Source: Streptomyces sp. NBC_00306 (GTDB lineage: Bacteria; Actinomycetota; Actinomycetes; Streptomycetales; Streptomycetaceae). From it: a DNA stretch of 64,000 nucleotides. The stretch is from the NCBI RefSeq assembly GCF_036169555.1, contig NZ_CP108032.1, positions 4,340,001 to 4,404,000 of the forward strand, given 5' to 3'. Of this stretch, positions 27,061 through 34,267 are shown piece after piece. Both the position numbers and the translations under genes were made by a program. The notes below the pieces were generated by a model. It saw nothing but the letters and a program-made list of their open reading frames with translations. It was not told the DNA's origin and made no database searches. Each line of letters starts with the position of its first letter. Position 1 is the stretch's first letter.

Positions 27061-27260
27061 CCAGCATCTCCCTTCCCTAAGGGGGCTCTCATGAGCACCC
27101 CGGCACTCCGAACGTCGCCGAAGTCGGTAGTGTCCAGCAGCCTTCCGCACTGACTTGGACAGTCAGGCCACATCGACGCAGCTGGGAGGCTTAGGCTTCC
27201 TCTGTCCAGGGGGCCAGACCTGGACAGAGACGGGCAGCCTGCTGGCACGAGGAGGGGCCG

Positions 27261-29885
27261 GTGCGCAACGACGAGGCAGGCTCCGCGTTCTTTGGCGGGA
27301 TGCGGAACCTTGCAGCCCTCAGGAAGGACAAGCTGGACGGGCGGCCCACCGACCGGGCACTGGCCAGGAGAGCGGATGTCGCTCCAACGACGATCGGGCA
27401 CTGGTTGCGGGGGCAGCGCTTCCCCCAGCGGGTGGATGAGCTACTGGTAGTAGTCAACGCCTTGCGTGAAGAAGCCGCTATGAGAGGGCTTCTTGACCAG
27501 CGCGAGGTGGCGTCACTACTCGCCGAGCGGCGATGGCGTGACGCTCATGCAGCGGAAGCAGCGCAGCGTGCGCAGAGTACTCGTGACGATGTCAACCGTG
27601 CACGTGCCCACAACATCCTCGCGGCCAACGCCGCTAAAGAACGGTTCGCGGCTCTACCGGATAAGCCACGTCCTGTCGCGCTTTGGTCTCCTAAACAACT
27701 GGGTGTCCATCCGGCCGTGATGGGTGTTCCTGGACGAACGCCTGGCGATTTTGTGCTTCCGGCCTATATCGAACGCCCCCATGACGCGAAGACTCGCCGG
27801 CATCTCGCATTGCTTGCAGAAAAGGAAATCACGGGGCTAGTTGTCATCCGAGGGCAATCATGCACCGGGAAAACTAGGACCGCATATGAGGCAGTGAATA
27901 GAGTCTTCCCGGAGTGGGGCCTTGTTTTTCCGAAGGATGCAGACAGTCTCTTAGCTGTGCTCGCCGCCGATGCATTCGAGCGCGATACGATTCTCTGGCT
28001 TAATGAGGCCCAAAGTTTCTTTTATGGAAAGTATGGCAAGGTGGCTGCCTCAGCGCTGCGCCGTCGCTTGGAAGATCCGGGGTCGGCGCTGGTGATTGCC
28101 ACGATTTGGCCCGAGTATCACAGAGAACTCACCGCGACTCCAACTCCCGGTCAAGAAGACCCGTACCATCACGCACGTGAGCTTTTTGCCCAGGAATTCC
28201 GCATTGATGTTCCTGCCTCATTTACGGATGAAGCGCTAGAGGGAGTTAGGGCACGTGCGCCTGAGGACGCATCGCTGTCGGAGGCTCTCAAGACAGCGTC
28301 AGGCAGAGTCACACAAGTTCTCGCCGCGGCACCGAACCTCGTTGACCACTACGAACACCCATCCGGGGCAAGCGGGCCTTACGGAAAGGCCGTGATTACG
28401 GCCGCTATGGATGCACGGCGCCTGGGGGTCTCTGGCCCGCTTTCCTTGAAGTTCCTAGAGGCTGCTGCTCCCGCGTATATGGCGCCTCAGGAGCGCGCAT
28501 CGGCTGATCCGACGACCTGGTTCACTAGCGCTCTGGAATACGCTCGCACGGAGATCAAAGGTGTTGCTGCTGCACTTCAGGATGTACCGAGCGACCGCGG
28601 CATGGGTGCGCAACTAGGTGTGGTTCGTCTAGCAGACTACCTGGATCACTATGGTCGGACGATTCGCAAACACTGCGTTCCGCCACTGCGCTTTTGGAGC
28701 GCCGCTAGAGAAACGCTTGAGTCGGCCGAAGAGCTGATGGCGCTTGCTGAATCGGCACGGGAGCGATTGCGGAACAGGGTGGCAGCAGACCTATATAGCA
28801 GGGCATCAGAATTCGGTAATACTGACGCGTTGAGGTGGCTGGCTTTTCTGCGCGAGCGAGCGGAGGACGACGAAAGCAGAGACCGGCTTACACTGGCTGC
28901 GGCGGAGGCGGGAAACCTTTATGCGCTTCGCGATTTGGCAAGATGGTGTGAGCGTAGGGGAAATCACGCCGAGGCCATCCGATTTGCTGGGGAAGCTGCT
29001 GCCGCCGGATATCCAACTGCCCTCTGGGAGGTTGCCAAAATGCGCCAAAGGGAAGGTGATCTAGCCGAGGCTGAGCGCCTCTTTTGGCTTGCTGCCGAAG
29101 CGGGAAGTCCTGACGCAGTGACCGATTTGATCAGGGTGAAACGGGAGCTCGGCGATCGCGACGACATTGACGACCTGATTTCTGTTCTTCTGGAAACGCG
29201 AGACGATGACTCACTTTTTCAATTGGGGTTGGAGTGCCGCGAAGCGGGAGACCTAGAGGAAGCTGAGCGATTCTTTTCGCTGGCTGCTGAGATGGGTGAC
29301 GCGTATTCACTTGTCGAGATTGGTCGGCTGCGTAAACGAGCAGGTCTTCGCGAGGAGGCGGAAGAGCTATTCAAACAAGCGAATGAATCCGTTGGCTCAT
29401 ACGCTCTGAGAGAGCTTGCTCTGCTTGAGGAGGAGAACGGCAATCTGGAAGAAGCCGAAGGTCTTTACTTCGAGGCGCTGGAGGATGGGGACACTGAGGC
29501 AGTCTGGTACGTAGTGCGAATGTATGAAAGGTCCGGCGATGCGGCCCGCGCCGAGATGCTAGCCAAAGAATCGGCAGATCAAGGAAATTACTTCGCTATT
29601 TCTCAACTCGCGCAAAACCTGCGATCCGCCGGTAGCGGCGAGCGGGCTGATGCACTTCTTCAATACACCATCGAGAAATTGGGTGAACCATCCGTCGTGC
29701 TGGTGGACGCGCTAATGGATGCCGGTCTATCTGCCGAAGCTCAGGCGTACGCTCGCCGGGCCGCGGATGAGGGAAACAGCTATCTACTCATTGAGTTCGC
29801 TCGAAAAAAGGGGTCAGAGGGGCGCTGGCCAGAGGTTCTTAAGTTCGGCCTCGAACTCGATGGAAATGTTTCTGACCCTTGGTGA
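27261..29885 (+). CDS. HTH / P-loop NTPase / Sel1-TPR repeat protein (STAND-like)
   Basis: The 874-aa protein has three parts. Residues 25-65 form an XRE-like helix-turn-helix (DRALARRADVAPTTIGHWLRGQRFP). Residues 190-400 hold a P-loop ATPase with Walker A GQSCTGKT at 198-205 and a Walker B-like DTILWLNEAQ at 242-251. From about 490 to the end come repeated helix pairs of Sel1/TPR type (LYSRASEFGNTDALRWLAFLRER, LFWLAAEAGSPDAVTDLI). The NTPase plus repeat sensor resembles STAND proteins, which include antiviral Avs and signalling regulators. No separate effector domain is seen. Codons are less GC-rich than neighbours, indicating separate acquisition. The GTG start follows GAGGAGGGG. Confidence 0.75.
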   Translation: MRNDEAGSAFFGGMRNLAALRKDKLDGRPTDRALARRADVAPTTIGHWLRGQRFPQRVDELLVVVNALREEAAMRGLLDQREVASLLAERRWRDAHAAEAAQRAQSTRDDVNRARAHNILAANAAKERFAALPDKPRPVALWSPKQLGVHPAVMGVPGRTPGDFVLPAYIERPHDAKTRRHLALLAEKEITGLVVIRGQSCTGKTRTAYEAVNRVFPEWGLVFPKDADSLLAVLAADAFERDTILWLNEAQSFFYGKYGKVAASALRRRLEDPGSALVIATIWPEYHRELTATPTPGQEDPYHHARELFAQEFRIDVPASFTDEALEGVRARAPEDASLSEALKTASGRVTQVLAAAPNLVDHYEHPSGASGPYGKAVITAAMDARRLGVSGPLSLKFLEAAAPAYMAPQERASADPTTWFTSALEYARTEIKGVAAALQDVPSDRGMGAQLGVVRLADYLDHYGRTIRKHCVPPLRFWSAARETLESAEELMALAESARERLRNRVAADLYSRASEFGNTDALRWLAFLRERAEDDESRDRLTLAAAEAGNLYALRDLARWCERRGNHAEAIRFAGEAAAAGYPTALWEVAKMRQREGDLAEAERLFWLAAEAGSPDAVTDLIRVKRELGDRDDIDDLISVLLETRDDDSLFQLGLECREAGDLEEAERFFSLAAEMGDAYSLVEIGRLRKRAGLREEAEELFKQANESVGSYALRELALLEEENGNLEEAEGLYFEALEDGDTEAVWYVVRMYERSGDAARAEMLAKESADQGNYFAISQLAQNLRSAGSGERADALLQYTIEKLGEPSVVLVDALMDAGLSAEAQAYARRAADEGNSYLLIEFARKKGSEGRWPEVLKFGLELDGNVSDPW

Positions 29886-29947
29886 CATCACTGTTCTCGC
29901 CTGCGGCGCGCGTTGATCTCCGGCTGGTGCGAGGATGCCTTTCGTGG

Positions 29948-31195
29948 TTACTGCGGCAAGAAGCCGGGCTTCTGATGCCCGAGTGCGTTCAATCGTTCGA
30001 GGTAGTTCCTTGCGGCGGGCTCCGCCCCGTATCGGCGCTTCATCTCGGCAGCGAGTTCACGGCTGGTCATGATGAGCGACGGCACTGATTGGCGATCCCC
30101 TTCCAGTGCACGCGCTCCCATCGTGAGTGCTTGCTCCAAGTCGCCTTCACGCGCTGCTGTGACGCCCAGCGTGACGCGGGCTTCGGCGTTGCGCATCGGC
30201 GAGCGCTCGGTTCCGTCGAAGTCCGTTCCTGCCCTCAGCACCTCTTCGGCGAGCGTGCGCGCAAGCTTGTCCTCACCGACCAGGCGGTAGCAGTCCATCG
30301 CGTAGAAGTCGAACTTGGCGGGGTCCACCACAAAGTGGTTGTCCAGGTTCTCAGGGTGCGGCATGGCTTCGAGCATCCGCCGTCCCTTGTCGAGGGCTAC
30401 CTCAACCTGCCGGCGGTCCCCGAGCCGCGCCCACGCCTTGGCTTCCTGTGCGGCAAGCTGCACTGCCACGCCGTGGTGCTGCGCTGTGTTCGCTCCGGCC
30501 TGCGCTGCGGCGATGACGCCGCGGTAGTCGCCGGTCGTGAGAGCGAACCATGCTCGCATCTCGTGTGCCCATCCGGCCACCTCTGCATGGTCGGCTTCGG
30601 TCGCGAGAGAGAGGGCGGCGCGGCGTGTCGACTCGGCGGCGTGACGGTCGCCCATGTCGTACTCGACGCAGCCGACCAGAAGAGCAAGCCAGCCGGACAG
30701 GGCGAGTACTTCGCGGTGTTGCGCGAGCGTGAGGCTCTTCGTGTGAAGGTCGACGACGCGGCGAAGCCACTGGCGCCCCTCGATGAGGAGCTGTTCGCTC
30801 GCCATGAAGGGGTACTCCGAGGAGAGGCGGTCCGTCGTGATCCGCAGGGCATCAAGCGTGGCGTTGTCGACGTCCGACCGGTTCAGACGGCTTACGATTT
30901 CCAGCGTCTCCATGCCGCTCGCTGCCAATATCTCCTTGTGTCCATCCCGGCGCGAGGGGGCTGGGAAGAGCGCATGCGTCACGGTGCCGAAGACGGCAGC
31001 AATGATCGGTTGATAGAAGTCGTTCGGCATCTGGCCTGACTCCCAGCGCTTCCACTGGCGAATCATGCTGTCTTCGGCGGGCAGCTCTGTGGGAGCGTGC
31101 GCCCGCAACGCCCTGACTGCCTCACGCTGCGACCAGTCACGTGCCGATCGTTCGGCAGCAATGCGCCGCGCCCATGCGGGCCTGTCGTCGGTCAT
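29948..31195 (-). CDS. XRE-type HTH regulator with TPR-like C-terminus
   Basis: A 415-aa protein with N-terminal helix-turn-helix (RRIAAERSARDWSQREAVRALRAH...QWKRWESGQMP) and a helical C-terminus with TPR-like pairs (LALSGWLALLVGCVEYDMGDRHAAESTRRAALSLA). Such proteins are common in Streptomyces and in AICE regulatory regions. It faces the HTH/P-loop gene tail to tail and lies downstream of the GntR-type gene on the same strand. Whether it activates the element is unknown. Confidence 0.82.
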   Translation of the reverse strand: MTDDRPAWARRIAAERSARDWSQREAVRALRAHAPTELPAEDSMIRQWKRWESGQMPNDFYQPIIAAVFGTVTHALFPAPSRRDGHKEILAASGMETLEIVSRLNRSDVDNATLDALRITTDRLSSEYPFMASEQLLIEGRQWLRRVVDLHTKSLTLAQHREVLALSGWLALLVGCVEYDMGDRHAAESTRRAALSLATEADHAEVAGWAHEMRAWFALTTGDYRGVIAAAQAGANTAQHHGVAVQLAAQEAKAWARLGDRRQVEVALDKGRRMLEAMPHPENLDNHFVVDPAKFDFYAMDCYRLVGEDKLARTLAEEVLRAGTDFDGTERSPMRNAEARVTLGVTAAREGDLEQALTMGARALEGDRQSVPSLIMTSRELAAEMKRRYGAEPAARNYLERLNALGHQKPGFLPQ

Positions 31196-31314
31196 GTGCC
31201 CTCCTCCGAGTGCCTACTCCGAGTCTCGCCCGCAAGCCAGGGGGACAGGGAAGGTGACAGAGGGGTGTCACCGGACATGTCCCCTGCTCCGCTCTGCCGT
31301 CCCCTGGCTGTCAC

Positions 31315-31734
31315 TTACTTCTCAACTCCCGTTCCGTGCATGGTTGTTGCAGATCCCGCATCACCCGGCACGGAGCGGCTTTCGAGCGCTTCGAGCCTGC
31401 CGCGAAGTTCCGAGACTTGGGAGGTGAGATGTTCGAGCTGGCGCAGGACTTCAGGAAGGTCGACACCTACGTCGGCTTCGCTACCTTCGGTGGCTTGCTG
31501 CGGGTCGCGGGCGTAGCTGCCGCGCGGCGTGGTCATGATGAGCCCATCCTCGCGCAGGATCGCAAGGGCTCGCTGCATGGTCATTCCCGAGATCTTGAAG
31601 CGCGTGGCCAGGTCCCGCACGGAGCCCACATGGGCTCCGGGCTTGATGTCACCACTCAAGATCTCCTGCCGCAGGATGTCGGCCGCCTGCTCGGACTCCG
31701 GTCTGGGGTCGTCTTTCGAGATATCAGCGCTCAT
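31315..31734 (-). CDS. GntR-family regulator (KorSA-like position)
   Basis: A short GntR protein of about 139 aa with the winged helix: QAADILRQEILSGDIKPGAHVGSVRDLATRFKISGMTMQRALAILREDGLI. The C-terminal part is a coiled-coil-like LPEVLRQLEHLTSQVSELRGRLEALE rather than a UTRA ligand domain, so it probably has no small-molecule effector. In pSAM2-type elements a GntR protein (KorSA) represses transfer and excision, and this gene has the same position. The ATG at 31732-31734 is chosen; a GTG at 31755 is in frame. Confidence 0.8.
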   Translation of the reverse strand: MSADISKDDPRPESEQAADILRQEILSGDIKPGAHVGSVRDLATRFKISGMTMQRALAILREDGLIMTTPRGSYARDPQQATEGSEADVGVDLPEVLRQLEHLTSQVSELRGRLEALESRSVPGDAGSATTMHGTGVEK

Positions 31735-31757
31735 CACGCCATCGAGCGTACCCACCC

Positions 31758-31827
31758 CTAGTACGACCTAGCACGAGATCCGTGCAGGACTCTTGCGCGA
31801 TGGTGCGTGCTAGTACATGCTGTTACG
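31758..31827. promoter_or_regulatory. CTAGCACG-type inverted repeats upstream of GntR gene
   Basis: CTAGTACGACCTAGCACG at 31758-31775 and a CGTGCTAGTACATGCTG block from 31806 share an inverted eight-mer (CTAGCACG/CGTGCTAG). They sit between the GntR gene and the rightward operon, where an operator of the element's master repressor is expected. Inferred from symmetry and position. Confidence 0.5.
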
Positions 31828-32054
31828 TATCAGCACGGTGAGCCCGCAAGGGCTTCGCCACCTGTGTCTGCAAGTGCTTGACCTGCAAGACCGCACAACC
31901 AGGAGCCCCGCATCGGACGGGGGGAGGCGACCCGGCGCCTTGTCATTGACCGGAGGGCTTAGACCGAAAGGTCACGTCTCCATACGCCTACTTCGAGGCC
32001 GGACAGCTCTACCTGACACGGGAGCGCGGTCGCGATGAAGGAGACATGCACTGC

Positions 32055-32097
32055 CGCCCCGATGGTCGTAGGCCGGGTTCGACTCCCGGCCGGGGCG
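32055..32097 (+). other. tRNA acceptor/T-arm-like minihelix or terminator
   Basis: CGCCCCG at 32055-32061 pairs with CGGGGCG at 32091-32097. Directly stacked inside is GCCGGG (72-77) paired with CCCGGC (85-90) closing a seven-base TTCGACT loop. This copies the seven-bp acceptor stem plus T-arm of a tRNA, with D and anticodon arms reduced to ten bases. It ends an otherwise gene-free 370-base leader (31835-32205). It could be a tRNA remnant, a structured RNA, or simply a terminator. Confidence 0.45.
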
Positions 32098-32205
32098 CTT
32101 TCCCCCTGCCGCGCTCGCGGCGGGGGTTCTCCCGGAGTAGTCGCCGTCTCACCAACACGCCTGCAGCTGCTCCGGCTCCCCTGTCCCTCCCATCAGGAGC
32201 CTTCC

Positions 32206-32493
32206 ATGCGTACCTACATCGGCCGCCACCTGGCCGTCACCACCGATGAGTTCGCGGAACTCGCGCTCGGTACCCCGGTTGAACTGTGGCTGGGTGTCGA
32301 GGGCGAGAACGAGCAGGAGCGCGCGGCCCGCCTGGACGCGGCGCGCGACATCCTCGCTGACGATCCGGACCTTCCCGACGACCTGATCCGCATGGCCGCG
32401 CAGGTCATCGAGGAGAACCCGGACCTGTTCGACGTCGTCCCGCTGACCCTCCCCATCCGTCGCCGCACGGCGCGCAAGGGGGTGGCGGCATGA
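32206..32493 (+). CDS. small acidic AICE protein, 95 aa
   Basis: The first gene of the rightward backbone operon of A. The ATG follows CAGGAGC. The protein is acidic and helical (NEQERAARLDAARDILADDPDLPDDLIRMAAQVIEENPDLF) with a basic tail RRRTARKG. No named family is recognised. It ends in ATGA overlap with the next gene, and the next three genes are likewise coupled. Confidence 0.7.
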   Translation: MRTYIGRHLAVTTDEFAELALGTPVELWLGVEGENEQERAARLDAARDILADDPDLPDDLIRMAAQVIEENPDLFDVVPLTLPIRRRTARKGVAA

Positions 32494-32819
32494 GCGACGC
32501 GCTGACGCTGGACGATCTGGCCGTGCCGCTGCGCGCGCTGCGCCTGCTGGCCGCGGACTTCGGGCATCTGTCGGCACCGTCGGTGCAGGTGTCCACCGTC
32601 TACCCAGAGCGGTTGGAGCTGACGTTCTACGACGACCTGCCGGGCTTCGAGGCGTGGCGGGAGGCCCTGGGCATCGTCCCGGACGCCGTGACCTACCGCG
32701 AGCAGAGCGACGGCCGTACGCGCGTCCTGCGCACGACCGTCGACTACGCGGGCGCGGTGGTCCGTCTGGCGGGCTACGCGGACATCGTCGCCCCGGTGTT
32801 GGCCGGGGGTGCGGCATGA
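32490..32819 (+). CDS. small AICE protein, 109 aa
   Basis: A soluble alpha/beta protein (VQVSTVYPERLELTFYDDLPGFEAWREALGIVPDAVTYREQ), coupled by ATGA to both neighbours. I do not recognise the family. It has no counterpart at the same place in element B. Confidence 0.7.
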   Translation: MSDALTLDDLAVPLRALRLLAADFGHLSAPSVQVSTVYPERLELTFYDDLPGFEAWREALGIVPDAVTYREQSDGRTRVLRTTVDYAGAVVRLAGYADIVAPVLAGGAA

Positions 32820-33805
32820 CGACCGTGCAGACCATCGAGTCTTCGGCCGTGCCACCGCTGACCCGCCCGGAAATGGGGCTCGCCGGTATCGGCGCGCTCG
32901 CCGCGGCCGGCGTCGGTGCGCTCGGTCTGATCTCCTCCTTCGACGCGGTCTCGTCTGCCGCGGCTCGCTGGGGGTTCGGCGAGTCGTGGATGCTGCCGGT
33001 CGGTATCGACGTGGCCATTCCGGTGTTCACCGTGGCCAACCTGCTGTTGATCCGCATGGATATGGCGCTTGCGTGGGTGCGGTTCGTGCCCTGGGCGCTC
33101 ACCCTGATCACCTGCGGACTGAACGTCGCCGCCGGGCACGGCGTGTGGGCCAAGGTCGCGCATGGCACGATGCCGCTGCTGTGGGTGGTGTTCTCCGAGA
33201 TCGGCGCGCACATCTACGCCGTGCGGATCGGCGCGGCCACCGGTCGCCGCATGGAGAAGATCCGTTTCTCCCGCTGGCTGTTGGCCTTCCCCTCCACGTT
33301 CGCGCTGTGGCGCCGCATGACGCTGTGGGAGGTCACCTCCTACTCCGAGGCGCTGGCGCGCGAGAAGGAACGGCAGTTGGCCCGCGCGGACCTGCGCGAG
33401 CGCTACGGCCGTAAGTGGCGCTCGAAGACCCCGCGGCGCGAGCGAGTGATGCTGCGCATGGGCGACCTGGCCCCCGCTGCTGAGCAGGAGACGCCCGCAC
33501 CGCCCCCGGCGGACAATCCGCCGGCACCGGTCGACGCCAAGCCGCGCCCGCGCCGCCGGACCCCCGCCAAGGGCAAGACCAAGGCGCAGCGCACCTTCGA
33601 GGAGGCGCTGACCGAGGCGCGCACGGTCACCACAGAGTGGACCGAGGCGGAGCTGACCGCGGACCGTCTGCGCACCACGCTTCATGTCTCGCAGGCCAAC
33701 GCCCGCAAGCTGCGGGAGCAGTTGAAGGCAGAGCGTGCCAACGGGCGTCCGTTGCACTCCGTGGACGACCCGGAGGGCGACGGCACGACGGCTGAGGCTG
33801 CCTGA
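32816..33805 (+). CDS. DUF2637 membrane protein (A)
   Basis: The 329-aa protein has about four membrane helices in its first 150 residues (MGLAGIGALAAAGVGALGLISSF, WMLPVGIDVAIPVFTVANLLLI, ALAWVRFVPWALTLITCGLNV, MPLLWVVFSEIGAHIYAV), the DUF2637 pattern. A long basic, proline-rich cytoplasmic part follows, ending in a DNA-binding-like helix region (LTADRLRTTLHVSQANARKLREQLKAERA). Element B has a DUF2637 homologue with the same C-terminal motif. DUF2637 proteins accompany TraB-type transfer genes; their exact role is not known. Confidence 0.85.
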   Translation: MTTVQTIESSAVPPLTRPEMGLAGIGALAAAGVGALGLISSFDAVSSAAARWGFGESWMLPVGIDVAIPVFTVANLLLIRMDMALAWVRFVPWALTLITCGLNVAAGHGVWAKVAHGTMPLLWVVFSEIGAHIYAVRIGAATGRRMEKIRFSRWLLAFPSTFALWRRMTLWEVTSYSEALAREKERQLARADLRERYGRKWRSKTPRRERVMLRMGDLAPAAEQETPAPPPADNPPAPVDAKPRPRRRTPAKGKTKAQRTFEEALTEARTVTTEWTEAELTADRLRTTLHVSQANARKLREQLKAERANGRPLHSVDDPEGDGTTAEAA

Positions 33806-34176
33806 TGTTCGCCAAGTGCTTCGACCCGACCGGCGCAAGGCACGGACTGCCCACCTACCCGTGGCGCTACGCCCCCGACGGACTCGCCACCAAACGGCAG
33901 TTACGGGCTCGCGGCTTACGGCCCGGTGGGCAGTCCATCGCGGCGCAGATCATGCGTCCGCGATACCGGCGCGGCCCGCTGGTCGCCTACCTCTACCGCG
34001 TCGACCGCGCCAAGCCCGTCCGGCCGATGACGCCGGGCAAGTGGGCCGCGCTCGCCAAGGCGAACCAGGCCCGCCGCACCTGCCCCGCCTGCCGACGGGA
34101 CGCCGGATACGTCATCCCTACCTCACTCGGCATGTGCGTGCCCTGCGCCTACCCCGAGGAACAGCGCGCCGCCTGA
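33805..34176 (+). CDS. RRQRL-motif zinc-binding protein (A)
   Basis: This 123-aa protein starts in TGATG overlap with the DUF2637 gene. It carries the family signature around TKRQLRARGLRPGG and a zinc ribbon formed by CPAC near residue 92 and CVPC near residue 112. It is strongly similar to the element B copy at 50073-50453 (shared CFDP.GAR.GLPTYPWRYAPDG opening). The function is unknown but it is a fixed member of AICE transfer operons. Confidence 0.88.
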   Translation: MFAKCFDPTGARHGLPTYPWRYAPDGLATKRQLRARGLRPGGQSIAAQIMRPRYRRGPLVAYLYRVDRAKPVRPMTPGKWAALAKANQARRTCPACRRDAGYVIPTSLGMCVPCAYPEEQRAA

Positions 34177-34196
34177 ACACCCCGCACCACGATCCG

Positions 34197-34241
34197 GCGG
34201 GGTCCGTCCGCCCACCTCCTACAGCGACGGCCGGACCCCGC
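34197..34241 (+). terminator. hairpin before the translocase gene of A
   Basis: GCGGGGTCCG at 34197-34206 pairs with CGGACCCCGC at 34232-34241, perfectly over ten pairs, between the small-gene operon and the tra gene. Element B has no such hairpin at the equivalent place. Confidence 0.5.
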
Positions 34242-34267
34242 TTTCCTCCCCTTGGAAAGGACTTTCA

